Positions 26,319 through 36,378 of a DNA stretch of 64,000 nucleotides are shown here, piece after piece. Both the position numbers and the translations under genes were made by a program. Within the stretch, counting starts at the first letter, position 1. Each line of letters opens with the position of its first letter. This DNA is from Pedobacter endophyticus (GTDB lineage Bacteria; Bacteroidota; Bacteroidia; Sphingobacteriales; Sphingobacteriaceae): contig NZ_CP064939.1 in the NCBI RefSeq assembly GCF_015679185.1, positions 1,364,001-1,428,000 on the forward strand, written 5' to 3'. The notes under the pieces are model-generated. The model saw only the letters and a program-made list of their open reading frames with translations. It was not told the DNA's origin and made no database searches.

Positions 26319-26512
26319 TTAACCAGTCAATCAGCTGTTGTTCGGTTGATAGCGTAAATCTTAATCAGAGATCTTTCTACGGTATTATGGTGCTATAAAA
26401 ATTGCAGGCTGCATGAGAAAGCAACATCTAACATTAAATGCGCTCTGGTTTTGCTCAGAAGTCGCCAGAAAGCTACATATTTGTGAATCACCCTACTCAC
26501 AGTTTTAAACCG

Positions 26513-27661
26513 ATGAAGAACCTGATTTTATGCGCTTTTTTGTTCTTGCTAACAAAATTTACCTTACATGCTCAGGCCACTATTTTACCAGATTCCATTT
26601 ACTCAGGAAAACAAGGAAGTTTTCATGTACAAGGCGCTGCCGTTGATCGGGCGAACGGGTTTGTTTACTTTTCCTTCACCGACAGGTTAGTCAAAACCGA
26701 TCTTTCAGGCAAAATGATCGGCAGCGTTACAGGCTTTGTAGGGCATTTGGGCGATTTGGCGATTAGTGAAGACGGTACCGTTTATGCTTCGCTCGAATAT
26801 AAAAGCGACGCCATTGGCAAAGGGATTAAAAAAGAACTTGGATTAGCCGCCAATAACCAGGATGGCTTTTACATCGCAATTTTTGAAGCCTCGAAGATTA
26901 CCAAACCCGACATGCAGGCTGATAACGAAAATCTGTTGACAACGGTTTTTATTAAGGAAGCAGTTAAGGACTACTCGGCCACCGTGAAATTCGGCAAGGC
27001 AGAAAGGCCGCATCGCTTTGCTTGTAGCGGTATTGATGGTATTGCCTTTGCGCCAGCCGCCGGGGCACCGCCAGCGAGCAATAAATATTTATACGTAGCC
27101 TATGGCATTTATGGAGACCTCGACAGAAACGACAACGATTATCAGGTAATCTTAAAGTACGACATTGCGAATTGGAAAAACTATGCGAAACGTTTAACAC
27201 AAGCCAATCTGCATCGCTCAGGCCCGAAAAAGCCTTTGGAAAAATACTTTGTAAAAACCGGAAGCACACGTTATGGGATCCAGAACCTTGAATACGATAC
27301 TTTTACCGGAAATTTGTTCGCCGCTGTATATAAAGGCTCAAAACCAGAGTTTCCCAACTACGATCTGTTTGTAATTGACCTAAAAAAAACGCCATTATCG
27401 AATAAAATCTCAGTGGGAGAAGAAGTTATCAAAGTTAAGACTTTGTCTTTGCTAAATGCTGATACTAACAAAAAGCTTTCTGAAATTGCGGGCTGGCATT
27501 TTAAGTGGGGAGCAACGGGATTGGTTTCATTAGGCGACGGCCGCTTTTACATCTCACACAATGGAAAAACAAAAGATGGCCAACAACAAACTACGCTTTA
27601 TAAATACAGATGGACCGCTGAGAACCGCAATCCGTTTGTACTTATTGCTGAAAAAAAGTAG
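26513..27661 (+). CDS. Secreted beta-propeller-like hypothetical protein
   Basis: A 382-residue exported protein. The signal peptide MKNLILCAFLFLLTKFTLHAQ sets the start; 75 bp of open frame upstream lacks one. The body has repeated blade-like strands (DRANGFVYFSFTDRLVKTDLSG, GHLGDLAISEDGTVYASLE, NKYLYVAYGIYGDLDRNDNDYQ, FTGNLFAAVYKGSK, GDGRFYISHNGK), suggesting a WD40/NHL-type propeller. No catalytic motif is visible. Function unknown. Confidence 0.75.
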   Translation: MKNLILCAFLFLLTKFTLHAQATILPDSIYSGKQGSFHVQGAAVDRANGFVYFSFTDRLVKTDLSGKMIGSVTGFVGHLGDLAISEDGTVYASLEYKSDAIGKGIKKELGLAANNQDGFYIAIFEASKITKPDMQADNENLLTTVFIKEAVKDYSATVKFGKAERPHRFACSGIDGIAFAPAAGAPPASNKYLYVAYGIYGDLDRNDNDYQVILKYDIANWKNYAKRLTQANLHRSGPKKPLEKYFVKTGSTRYGIQNLEYDTFTGNLFAAVYKGSKPEFPNYDLFVIDLKKTPLSNKISVGEEVIKVKTLSLLNADTNKKLSEIAGWHFKWGATGLVSLGDGRFYISHNGKTKDGQQQTTLYKYRWTAENRNPFVLIAEKK

Positions 27662-27843
27662 CATTTAACAGAGAAACAACAATGGCTTAACCGTGGCTAA
27701 ATGTGAAAGGGCTAATTTAGAAGATAGCTTCGTTATACACTTGCATTAGCGCATGAGCAAATGGCCGCGGCTGTTTTTTTACGACCATGATAGGCATTGT
27801 GTATAGAAAGGAAGGCTTTAACTGATTAAGCAAAAAAGACCAA

Positions 27844-28395
27844 ATGCATCCGCAGATCTCTCCGGGCCTAATGTTTTACAGGGATGGCTATTTTGAGCTG
27901 GATTTTATAGGCAACTATTATTTTGAAATAAAAAGGCCATCTCAATGTTCCATCTCCGAGATCCATAGCTTTTACTTACAGCTGAGGAAGGGAAACAAAG
28001 TATCGCCGGTAAACCTTCACGAACGGATTTTTAGTGCCAAATACCTCGGCTTTTGCTACCACCGCGGAAACCTTGTTGGAATTTCTGCCATCAAGAAACC
28101 CACTGAAAACTATGTTGAAACCGTGCGCAAAAAAGCCGGCGTTGTACAACAAAGTGTAGAACCAATTTTAGAGATCGGCTTTTCATTTACCGAAGAAAGC
28201 TTTAGGCAGAAAGGAATTAGCACCAGGCTGAAAACCATGTTGCTGAGTAAGATTACCGACCACCGAGGCTCGCTCTTTTCAACCACCGCTACCCCAAGTA
28301 GCCAGCGGTTTCTGTTGGCCAATGGCTTTATTGCCTGCGGACATCCTTATCAGGGCCTATTTGATGATAACATCATCTATTTCGAACGGCGGTAA
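27844..28395 (+). CDS. GNAT-family N-acetyltransferase-like protein
   Basis: A 183-residue protein. The central and C-terminal parts resemble the GNAT fold: the strand ILEIGFSFTEESFRQKGISTRLKTMLLSKI contains the acetyl-CoA-loop pattern (R/Q-x-K-G-I-x-x-x-L), followed by SLFSTTATPSSQRFLLANGFIACG. The N-terminal 60 residues do not look like a typical GNAT start. Substrate unknown. Confidence 0.65.
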   Translation: MHPQISPGLMFYRDGYFELDFIGNYYFEIKRPSQCSISEIHSFYLQLRKGNKVSPVNLHERIFSAKYLGFCYHRGNLVGISAIKKPTENYVETVRKKAGVVQQSVEPILEIGFSFTEESFRQKGISTRLKTMLLSKITDHRGSLFSTTATPSSQRFLLANGFIACGHPYQGLFDDNIIYFERR

Positions 28396-28429
28396 CATCA
28401 CAGCGGCTGACTTAATAAAATTACTTCGG

Positions 28430-29248
28430 CTAAGGCTTATATTCCAACACCGACAATATGGGCAGGTGGTCTGATGCGTAGTGCTCGGAAATTGCTTTGT
28501 GAGAAACAACCTTAAACGAGTTTGCAGGCTTGTAACCAATATAATCGATCGTTTTTGTTGGCTTGATAACCGGGATGGTAAAATCGCAATCTCGACAGGT
28601 ACGTGTAAAAAGCGAATCGAAGATTTTTATCGATTCAGATTCCGCAGTTGCATTTAAATCGCCGCCTAAAATTACGGGTAGGGTTTCGTTGCTAAATAAA
28701 CGGTTAATCTCTTTTGCCTGCATCATTCTATTTTCGTTTGTTCTTTCGGCATCGAGGTGCGTAGAGGCGAAACGGATAAATTTATTTTTATCAATTTCTA
28801 CTTTTGCAATCGCCAAAACACGCTGTTCGGCCTTAAGATCATTGTTTTTAGGCAGCATAAATGTTTTGGCGTCTGATAGTGGAAACCGGGAAAGAATGGC
28901 CACTCCGTAATCACCTCCATCATGCGCTATTGCCTTGGCGAAATAAAAGTTCATCTTAAGTTTTTGGGCCAGGAGGACGGCCTCATTTATACCTCCAGAT
29001 CGCCTCGTATTCACATCAACCTCCTGAAGTGCAACCAAATCCGGCGATTGTAGTTTAATTGCTGCCGCAACGGCATCAAGGTCGATAGTGCCCTCGCTTG
29101 CTTTAGAAGGTGGATTAGCGTGGTGAATGTTATAACTCATTACACGGATGTTGCCCGCGGCGGCAGTGCTGGCCGAATTATGAGTTTTTGGCGAGCATCC
29201 AAGCATAGTTATCGCCGACAGGAACAGAACAAGAGATTTCGTTTTCAT
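28430..29248 (-). CDS. Endonuclease/exonuclease/phosphatase family lipoprotein
   Basis: A 272-residue DNase I-like fold protein with a lipoprotein signal ending TMLGCSP, so it is probably membrane anchored. Family motifs: RVMSYNIHHAN, catalytic Glu in LVALQEVDVN, GGDLNAT, and the terminal SDHLPI. It hydrolyses a phosphodiester or phosphomonoester; the substrate could be a sphingolipid or inositol phosphate, but this is not decided by sequence. The start is set at 29248, where the lipoprotein signal begins. A TATATTTG box lies upstream (29342-29349). Confidence 0.85.
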   Translation of the reverse strand: MKTKSLVLFLSAITMLGCSPKTHNSASTAAAGNIRVMSYNIHHANPPSKASEGTIDLDAVAAAIKLQSPDLVALQEVDVNTRRSGGINEAVLLAQKLKMNFYFAKAIAHDGGDYGVAILSRFPLSDAKTFMLPKNNDLKAEQRVLAIAKVEIDKNKFIRFASTHLDAERTNENRMMQAKEINRLFSNETLPVILGGDLNATAESESIKIFDSLFTRTCRDCDFTIPVIKPTKTIDYIGYKPANSFKVVSHKAISEHYASDHLPILSVLEYKP

Positions 29249-29583
29249 ATTTAAGTGTATAATAAATTCAGCGTATCCCACATCTTGGCCTCTCATAGTT
29301 TGAAATTGCAAAATATTCGCGGATTTATTTTCATACCGATTCAAATATAACGGCTGCAGGGCTTTATACGAAATCAATGCTGCTTATTTAACTGAAAAAA
29401 GCTTGCGAAGTTTAACATCAGGCACTGTTTCGATAACGAATTTGGCTAAATGAAAGCCCGATTCGGTTAAACATCTGCAGTTCAAGTTAATCACCTTTGC
29501 TATTGTTCGTCAGGTAATGCAAACCGGCTCCAAATGGACCAACTAAATACCATGCAGAATTATAAACATATAACATTACAACT

Positions 29584-30477
29584 ATGAAAATTTTTGTTAC
29601 AGGCGCCACAGGATTTGTAGGCGCTGCAGTGGTGGCTGAATTATTAAAAGCAGGGCATCAGGTACTCGGTCTCGCCAGAAATGAACAAGCCAGAGAAACA
29701 ATACTTTCTATGGGCGCCGATGTACACAGTGGCGACCTTGAAGATTTGGGGAGCTTAATTGAAGGCGCAAAATCGGCAGATGCAGTTATCCATACCGGGT
29801 TTATCCACGATTTTTCGAGGTTCAAAGAAGTGTGCGAAATTGATCGTAAAGCCATAGCGGCAATGGGAAATGCATTGATCGGAAGCAATCGCCCTTTCAT
29901 TGTAACTTCGGGAACATTGTTGATAAGGGGAAAACAGATGATAACAGAGGATATGCTGCCGGATTATGAACGCTCGCTGAACCCCAGGGTAGCATCTGAA
30001 CAAGCTATTGATGTATTGGCCGAAAAGGGAGTTAACGTTTCGGTGGTTCGCCTATCGCCCTCTGTACACGGCGATGGCGACAGCCGCGGTTTTATCCCCA
30101 TGCTAATTGATCTGGCCAAAAGAACTGGCGTATCGGCTTACATTGGTGAGGGCGAAAACAGGTGGACGGCGGTGCATCGGCTGGATGCGGCCGTGCTATT
30201 TAGGCTCGCACTGCAAAACACCGTTCCCGGAACCCGTTTTCATGGCGTAGCAGAAAGTTCCATCACCTTAAAGGCCATAGCCGAAGCCATAGCAACCAAA
30301 CTCGGAGTGCCCGTGGTTTCAAAATCGGGCAAGGAAGCCGCTGAGCATTTTGCCTGGTTTGAGCACTTTGCAAGCGTTGACGGCCCCGCCTCGGCCGACA
30401 GCACCAGAGAACAATTGAACTGGCAGCCAAACCAGCCGACATTAATGGACGATTTGCAAGGAAACATATATTTTTAA
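29584..30477 (+). CDS. NAD(P)-dependent SDR / epimerase-like oxidoreductase
   Basis: A 297-residue extended/atypical SDR. The Rossmann motif FVTGATGFVGAAVVAELLKAGHQVLGLARN is at the N-terminus; NAD contacts follow at GADVHSGDLED. VVRLSPSVHGDGDSRGFIP resembles the substrate-side loop, and NRWTAVHRLDAAVLFRLAL the C-terminal part of NAD-epimerase proteins. The classical YxxxK is not obvious. The AraC-type regulator begins 12 bp downstream, so the two probably form an operon and the regulator may sense the substrate. Confidence 0.85.
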   Translation: MKIFVTGATGFVGAAVVAELLKAGHQVLGLARNEQARETILSMGADVHSGDLEDLGSLIEGAKSADAVIHTGFIHDFSRFKEVCEIDRKAIAAMGNALIGSNRPFIVTSGTLLIRGKQMITEDMLPDYERSLNPRVASEQAIDVLAEKGVNVSVVRLSPSVHGDGDSRGFIPMLIDLAKRTGVSAYIGEGENRWTAVHRLDAAVLFRLALQNTVPGTRFHGVAESSITLKAIAEAIATKLGVPVVSKSGKEAAEHFAWFEHFASVDGPASADSTREQLNWQPNQPTLMDDLQGNIYF

Positions 30478-30489
30478 TACCTTGTCTCA

Positions 30490-31410
30490 ATGGAAACTCC
30501 ACATAGATACCACTTCAAAACCATTTCGGAATACCACAAACTGGCGGGCCTACCCAAACCGGGGCACCCGCTGGTTAGTGTTGTTAACATGGCGGATGTA
30601 AAAATGCCCATGGTGAGCGGACAAGTAAGTATGATTTATGATTTTTATTCGATTGCGCTGAAAAGGGTGCCCGATGCAACCATCAAATATGGCCAGCAGA
30701 TTTGCGATTTTGATGACGGCGTACTCTTTTTTATGGCTCCGGGGCAGGTTTTCACAGTAGAAGTGACAAAAAACCGAGAACATCATCCTACGGGATGGAT
30801 GATCCTTTTCCATGCCGATTTGCTTTGGGGAACACACCTGGCCAAAGTTGTGAAGCAATACGATTTCTTCGACTACTCCTTGTACGAGGCGCTGCATGTA
30901 TCGGAACTTGAAGAAAATACGCTTAACGCCATAGCCGCACAAATTACCGCTGAGGCAAATACCAATATCGATGGTTTTACCCAACAGATCATTATTGCAC
31001 AGCTTGAACTGCTGCTCAGCTATTCAGAACGCTTTTATCAGCGGCAATTCATCACCAGAAAAACGGTTAGCCACGAAATTTTGAATCGACTGGAAGATTT
31101 GATTGCTCAGTACTTTCGAAGTGGCGACCTGATAAATAAGGGGCTGCCCACCGTAAATTATATTGCAAACAAACTGAATATATCTGCCGGCTACCTCACC
31201 GCCATGCTTAAATCGCTCATCGGACAGAGCACCCAACAATACCTGCATGAAAAATTGATAGAACTGGCAAAAGAGAAACTTTCTACCAGCAGCAGATCGG
31301 TAAGCGAAATTTCTTATGAACTGGGTTTTGAACATTTACAGTCTTTCAGCCGGCTTTTTAAAACAAAAACCAATCTTTCCCCAAAAGAGTTCAGGGAGTC
31401 TTTTAACTAG
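30490..31410 (+). CDS. AraC-family transcriptional regulator
   Basis: A 306-residue regulator: an N-terminal cupin-like ligand domain (about 25-170) and a C-terminal double helix-turn-helix (about 200-300; TVNYIANKLNISAGYLTAMLKSLIGQSTQQYLHEKLIELAKEKL and SVSEISYELGFEHLQSFSRLFKTKTNLSPKEFR). It follows the SDR gene by 12 bp and may control it. The 246-bp gap after it holds a CTGAGCCGAGTCGAAG dispersed repeat only. Confidence 0.9.
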   Translation: METPHRYHFKTISEYHKLAGLPKPGHPLVSVVNMADVKMPMVSGQVSMIYDFYSIALKRVPDATIKYGQQICDFDDGVLFFMAPGQVFTVEVTKNREHHPTGWMILFHADLLWGTHLAKVVKQYDFFDYSLYEALHVSELEENTLNAIAAQITAEANTNIDGFTQQIIIAQLELLLSYSERFYQRQFITRKTVSHEILNRLEDLIAQYFRSGDLINKGLPTVNYIANKLNISAGYLTAMLKSLIGQSTQQYLHEKLIELAKEKLSTSSRSVSEISYELGFEHLQSFSRLFKTKTNLSPKEFRESFN

Positions 31411-31656
31411 TATAAATCCGAAATGACTAACGTTATTTAATGGTATTTTGTCAGGCTGAGCCGAGTCGAAGCCTCGTGAATTTGCCCTTCGGTTGCGGGT
31501 GGTTAGCTTAATATGTTTGCAGATTATTGCGTAAAAAGTCAATGGTAGGTGCAAAGCATCCCTTACCAATTGCGCACTGCTCTTACTTGACTCGCTTCCC
31601 TTTTTAGGCTCTGCGTTATTGGCGCTTGGCTTTTCATCGCTTGCGGATAAATATTT

Positions 31657-32979
31657 TTAATGGTGGGCGTAGGCTTTTTCCAGCTCTGCAACCTCTACTT
31701 CCCCATCGGCAGTAATTTCTAAAAGCTTAACCGCTTTGAGTTCATTTACCAGCACGGGATCGTATTTTGCACGTACCTTAACATAGTTTTTGGTAAACCC
31801 ATGCATGAAGCCCATTTTCTGGTCGGCCTCAAAAAGAACTTCGGCCTCGCTGCCAACTTGCGACTGGTAAAAAGCCCTTCTTTTTTTATCAGACAGGCTG
31901 TGCAGCATTTTACTGCGTTCGTTACGTTCGCTACCGGGCACAACGCCATTCATTTCGGCGGCAACGGTTTGCTCGCGCTCCGAATAGGTAAATACGTGCA
32001 AATAGGAAATTTCGAGCTCGTTTAAAAACTGGTAAGTATCTAAAAAGTCGTCTTTTGTTTCGCCCGGAAAGCCAACAATTACATCAACGCCAATGCAGCA
32101 ATGCGGCATCACTTCTTTAATTTTGGCCACACGCTCAACATAAAGGTCTCTGCGGTAGCGGCGGCGCATTAAACCGAGGATTTTATCTGATCCAGACTGC
32201 AGGGGAATATGGAAATGTGGCACAAAACGTTTCGAAGTGGATACGAACTCAATAATTTCATTGCTCAATAAGTTGGGCTCAATTGATGAAATCCTGATTC
32301 GTTCAATACCTTCTACTTCATCCAATGCCTTCACCAAATCAAAAAACTTGTCTTCGCGTTCGCCGTTACGGATACCGAAATCGCCCAGGTTAACACCGGT
32401 AAGCACAATTTCCTTAACGCCGCTTTCGGCGATCATTTTGGCCCGGTTTACCACATTTTCGATGGTATCGCTTCTGCTTGCGCCACGAGCCAACGGAATG
32501 GTACAATACGTACAAGGATAATCGCAGCCATCCTGAACCTTCAAAAATGTTCGGGTTCTATCGCCAATAGAATAAGAAGCAATAAAGTTATGATTTACCT
32601 TTTCGATATTCTGCTGATGAATCACTGCCTTGGGCTTCTTTGTTAAATCGGTAATGTATTCAACAATCCTGAATTTCTCGGCAGCGCCCAAAACCATGTC
32701 AACGCCTTCAATCTCAGAAATTTCTTGCGGCTTTAACTGCGCATAGCATCCAACAATGGTTACAAAGGCATTTGGAGAATATTTTAACGCCTCTTTAACT
32801 ACCTTACGGCATTTTTTATCAGCGTGGTCGGTAACAGAGCAAGTATTAATCACATATACATCAGCCTGATCCTGAAACTCCACAACAGCATAGCCTGCAT
32901 CGGTAAATAAGCGACCGATTGTAGAGGTTTCGGAAAAGTTTAATTTACAACCTAATGTATAAAATGCGACCTTTTTCAT
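31657..32979 (-). CDS. mtaB: tRNA t6A37 methylthiotransferase
   Basis: A 440-residue radical SAM enzyme that converts N6-threonylcarbamoyladenosine at tRNA position 37 to its 2-methylthio form. The N-terminal UPF0004 domain has the cluster cysteines (LGCKLNFSET, NTCSVTDHADKKC, VGCYAQ). The radical SAM core has DGCDYPCTYCTIPLARG (CxxxCxxC), and a C-terminal TRAM domain follows. The NFSET start and length fit MtaB rather than MiaB or RimO. Confidence 0.9.
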   Translation of the reverse strand: MKKVAFYTLGCKLNFSETSTIGRLFTDAGYAVVEFQDQADVYVINTCSVTDHADKKCRKVVKEALKYSPNAFVTIVGCYAQLKPQEISEIEGVDMVLGAAEKFRIVEYITDLTKKPKAVIHQQNIEKVNHNFIASYSIGDRTRTFLKVQDGCDYPCTYCTIPLARGASRSDTIENVVNRAKMIAESGVKEIVLTGVNLGDFGIRNGEREDKFFDLVKALDEVEGIERIRISSIEPNLLSNEIIEFVSTSKRFVPHFHIPLQSGSDKILGLMRRRYRRDLYVERVAKIKEVMPHCCIGVDVIVGFPGETKDDFLDTYQFLNELEISYLHVFTYSEREQTVAAEMNGVVPGSERNERSKMLHSLSDKKRRAFYQSQVGSEAEVLFEADQKMGFMHGFTKNYVKVRAKYDPVLVNELKAVKLLEITADGEVEVAELEKAYAHH

Positions 32980-33120
32980 TGAGCCTGCAAAGATAAGAAA
33001 TTTGTTCGGAGTTGTTGAACCCGAGATTGGAGATGTGACAAATTCAAGAGAAACAACATGCAGGTTTCAATTAACAGTTTTGAATTGGCAGTACCTCAGC
33101 TTGCAACTCAAAACTGACAA

Positions 33121-33690
33121 CTATTTTTCCTGCCAACGGTAACTCTCCATCTCAAAACCAGCCAAATCGAGTACCCGGCTGATTACCGTGCCTGCAACTT
33201 CCTCAATGGTTTTTGGCAAGCTGTAAAAAGATGGATTGGCTGGGCAGATTATTCCACCAGCTTCGGTAACGGCTTTCATATTATTGATATGAATGAGGCT
33301 GAACGGTGTATCTCGAACAACGGCAATCAGTTTTCGGCGCTCTTTTAACACAACATCGGCCGCCCGCGAAATTAAATCGTTCGAAATGCCATTGGCTACG
33401 CGGCCCAGAGTCCCCATTGAGCAGGGCACAATAATCATGGTATCGTACTTCGCCGAGCCTGACGCAAAGGGTGCATTGAAATCGTTTTTATTATAGAAAG
33501 TAAAGTCAGGATAATTATTGTAGTTGCGATTGGCCAGCTCAAACTGCCAAACCTCTTTTGCATTATCGCTCATTACCACACCCACTGCCGCGAGTTGATC
33601 GGACAACTTCACAAGTTGATCAAATAAAACTTTGGCATACACCGAACCACTCGCACCGGTAACCGCAACAATCACTTTCTTTTTAGTCAT
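33121..33690 (-). CDS. ubiX: UbiX-type flavin prenyltransferase
   Basis: A 189-residue flavoprotein making prenylated FMN for UbiD-type decarboxylases. The N-terminal VIVAVTGASGSVYAKVLFDQL and the flavin/prenyl site residues in ASGSAKYDTMIIVPCSMGTLGRVANGISNDLISRAADVVLKERRKLIAVVRDTP are clear. No ubiD is in the window. I chose ATG 33690; a TTG two codons up is part of a TATTTTTG box. A terminator of a candidate small RNA lies about 30 nt upstream. Confidence 0.9.
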   Translation of the reverse strand: MTKKKVIVAVTGASGSVYAKVLFDQLVKLSDQLAAVGVVMSDNAKEVWQFELANRNYNNYPDFTFYNKNDFNAPFASGSAKYDTMIIVPCSMGTLGRVANGISNDLISRAADVVLKERRKLIAVVRDTPFSLIHINNMKAVTEAGGIICPANPSFYSLPKTIEEVAGTVISRVLDLAGFEMESYRWQEK

Positions 33691-33721
33691 AAACAAAAAT
33701 AGGCTTTATCTGCAGATTTTA

Positions 33722-33790
33722 AACAAAAAAGGGCCAGAACAAAGTTCTGACCCTACATCTACCTATGAAAAACATACCCTCGAAAGGGTA
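33722..33790 (-). ncRNA. Candidate small RNA upstream of ubiX
   Basis: On the minus strand a -7 box TATATTTG (33795-33802) is followed a few bases later by a perfect hairpin TACCCT-TTCG-AGGGTA (33775-33790), about 20 nt of single strand, and an 11-bp terminator hairpin AGGGTCAGAAC-TTT-GTTCTGGCCCT (33730-33754) with a T run. There is no ORF of note. The predicted transcript is about 70 nt. It may instead be a 5' leader or attenuator of ubiX. The rest of the 33697-34087 gap is AT-rich and empty. Confidence 0.5.
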
Positions 33791-34087
33791 AGAACAAATA
33801 TATATATTTTTTTAAAAAAAGATAATTGTGAAGTGTTAAATACTTGAATTGCACAATAATATTTCACAACAAATTACAACATGCTGATTTTCAGTAGCAT
33901 AATTTAACAAAAAATTAAAACAATTTTAACAAACATATACTAGAAAAACCATTTGTAAGCAAAAATGCAATCCGATTTGTATTATTAATAAGTATAATTT
34001 CACTGTTAAAGCACAAACTCATACCACAATGTTTCTTTTTTTTAATTTCATTGCAGACAATGAAACCGATTTATGTGTACGCCCACA

Positions 34088-35116
34088 CTAAGGCGCACCA
34101 ATCGTTTGCTCGTCGGTTACCTTAACTGGAATGCCGAAATTCGGCGAGCCATCGGGGTTCCAGGTGAATTTTTGAGCTCTTGGCGAGCGCTTACCGCCGC
34201 AACCCTGGCCGGGTGCAGAATTGGCATGATAAAGAATCCAGTCTTCCTTTCCATCAGGAGATTTAAAAAACGAGTTATGTCCCGGGGCGTAAACTCCATT
34301 CTCGGGCGACTGTTTAAAAACGGGCTGATCACTCTTAACCCACGAATTGGGGTCTAACAGGTCTTTACCTTTCAGGGTTAACATTCCCAGCGCATAAAAA
34401 TCGGTCCAGCAACCGCTTGCCGAATAAATGAGGAACACTTTATCCTTATTGATCAGGATTTGCGGTCCTTCGTTTACATCTACATGCGGAGGATTACTGT
34501 TTTTACCTAAATCACCATGTTTTTCCCAGTCCAGTTCAGGGCTCGAGATCTTATGTCTTTCACCAGCTATTGTCCACGGATTTTTCATTTTGGCGATGTA
34601 AATTTCTTGCTTTTGGTTAATATCACCTTCCCAACCTGCCCAAATCATATACAACTGTTTTTTGTACACGAACACCGATCCATCAATTGCCCATTTATCC
34701 GTAGCGTCGGCCACCTTGCCCTTAAACACCCAATCGCCCTGCAATGGGTCGGGGTTGGCATTTTCGATAACGTACATCCGGTGGTTATTGTTGTCACCAT
34801 CGTCGGCCGCAAAATACATGTACCATTTATTGTTGAGGAAATGAATTTCAGGAGCCCAAAGTTCCTTCGAATAAGGTTGGCCTTTCTCTGGCACAAACAC
34901 AGTTTTCTTTTCGGCCGTTCGCAGGTTGGCCAGGCTTTTCGTTTTCCAAATCACTAATCTATTTCCCGACGAATTGGTATAATAGTAGTAGCCATCCTTG
35001 TAAATACTCCACGGGTCGGCGCCCGATGGCAGCAAAGGGTTGGTAAAGGTTTGGGCCAGAGTCATTTTTGCGGTTAGTACAAAAATCAATAATAAGATAT
35101 TCTTTTTTATGGTCAT
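34088..35116 (-). CDS. Glycoside hydrolase family 43 protein
   Basis: A 342-residue secreted five-bladed propeller hydrolase, with signal peptide about residues 1-21 (start chosen at 35116). The three GH43 acidic residues are visible: the base Asp in LLPSGADPWSIYKDGYYYY, the pKa-modulating Asp in DKWAIDGSVF, and the acid Glu in VDVNEGPQIL. It is probably an alpha-L-arabinofuranosidase or beta-xylosidase acting on plant polysaccharide. No SusC/SusD pair is near, so it is not part of a full utilisation locus here. Confidence 0.88.
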   Translation of the reverse strand: MTIKKNILLLIFVLTAKMTLAQTFTNPLLPSGADPWSIYKDGYYYYTNSSGNRLVIWKTKSLANLRTAEKKTVFVPEKGQPYSKELWAPEIHFLNNKWYMYFAADDGDNNNHRMYVIENANPDPLQGDWVFKGKVADATDKWAIDGSVFVYKKQLYMIWAGWEGDINQKQEIYIAKMKNPWTIAGERHKISSPELDWEKHGDLGKNSNPPHVDVNEGPQILINKDKVFLIYSASGCWTDFYALGMLTLKGKDLLDPNSWVKSDQPVFKQSPENGVYAPGHNSFFKSPDGKEDWILYHANSAPGQGCGGKRSPRAQKFTWNPDGSPNFGIPVKVTDEQTIGAP

Positions 35117-35198
35117 GAGATGATTTGGTATAGAAACGCTAAATATCTCAAAAAAAAGCATCGGATGGTAATCCTAAATCGATTTGTTACGCAAAAGG

Positions 35199-35822
35199 TT
35201 AGGCAATTAACTTCGATCTTATTCTGCTCAGCGTTTCCAGCCGCATACTTAAAAAAGAGGCAATATACTTTAGCGGAACCCGGTCTACCAGGTGCGGGTA
35301 CGTTTTAATAAAGCGGAGATACCGTTTTTCGGCCGATTGAAGCCTCGATATGTAAGCCCTTTCGCATGCCGAGAGATAGTGCAACTGGGTCATTTTTCTC
35401 CCCACATAATTAGCGATATCGAAGTTGAGGTAGAGTTGTCGCGACATGTCATGCGGAACGGCAATTGCAACAACATCTTCCAGCGCCTGAACGTACTCTT
35501 CTGTCGAGCCATCTTCGTTCCAAAGGTTTCTGATGTTACCTACCAATTCATTTTCCGAGGCAATCCAGGTGGTTATTTCCTTATCATCCTCTTTCATGTA
35601 ACCTCGGGCCACCCCCTTAACCAGCAAAAAAATGTACCGGTTATGGTGTAAAGGTGAAGAAATAAATTTGTGCTTTTTATACGCCACCGGAAAGGTTTGG
35701 GTATTGATAATGTATTCGATTTCGGGCGAAAGTTGATGGAAGTTCTTGAAAACGGAAATCAGTGGCGAAAAACCATTAAAAGAACCCCATTTATTGGGTT
35801 CATTAATTTTTTCGGGGTTCAT
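35199..35822 (-). CDS. Crp/Fnr-like regulator
   Basis: A 207-residue protein with a cyclic-nucleotide-binding-like beta roll (about 40-130: YIFLLVKGVARGYMKEDDKEITTWIASENELVG) and a C-terminal winged helix (about 150-205: ERAYISRLQSAEKRYLRFIKTYPHLVDRVPLKYIASFLSMRLETLSRIRSKL). The cNMP-contacting arginine is not evident, so cAMP binding is doubtful. This is the common Bacteroidota form. A TATATTTG promoter (35877-35884) and a TAATAC/GTATTA dyad (about 35842-35860) lie upstream, possibly for autoregulation. Confidence 0.85.
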   Translation of the reverse strand: MNPEKINEPNKWGSFNGFSPLISVFKNFHQLSPEIEYIINTQTFPVAYKKHKFISSPLHHNRYIFLLVKGVARGYMKEDDKEITTWIASENELVGNIRNLWNEDGSTEEYVQALEDVVAIAVPHDMSRQLYLNFDIANYVGRKMTQLHYLSACERAYISRLQSAEKRYLRFIKTYPHLVDRVPLKYIASFLSMRLETLSRIRSKLIA

Positions 35823-36095
35823 AGCAATTAAAATTTAAGTTTAATACTTAAGCGGTATTAAACATTAGGGACAATGCAAATATATCAGATTAATAAATGA
35901 ACAGCCTCCACCCTAAAAGGTTTCCAAAAATTGTGTAAAGCTACCTGCATAAATCTGAGCAATTTCTGCACTTTATTGTAAAACGATCAATGTAAATGAT
36001 TTGAAATGGTTGCTGAACATCGCTTGATAAACCACATAAATGGAAATCAAAATTCAGCAAGCCAATAAATCGGCTAAAGAACAAAACTAAAAACA

Positions 36096-36265
36096 TTGTC
36101 ACCCTGAGCATTTCGACTTGAGCTTGTATTGAGCGTAGTCGAAATGCTCAATACAGGCTTAGTCGAAGGGCGATGTTTATCATTTTTCCTACAGAGAAGA
36201 TCTTCGACTCAGTTATCTTGAGCGAAAATGAAAGGCTCAGATCCGATAGCTATCGGATGACACCC
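36096..36265. repeat. Dispersed palindromic repeat cluster
   Basis: TGAGCATTTCGAC (36105-36117) and its exact complement (36138-36150), then GCTCAATACAGGC, GGCTCAGATCC and CCGATAGCTATCGG. The pieces recur at 46228-46376, 31445-31490 and 220-235. The 35823-36378 gap otherwise contains only the Crp-like gene promoter. Confidence 0.65.
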
Positions 36266-36378
36266 GTCGTGCTTAACTAAACGACATTGGGCATGCGTGA
36301 TTTGTATGTTTCAGCGGCTACCTTTATTTTTGTGTGGTAGCCCTTTTTTGAAGCGATTCCCTGTGATGATAAGCCGAC

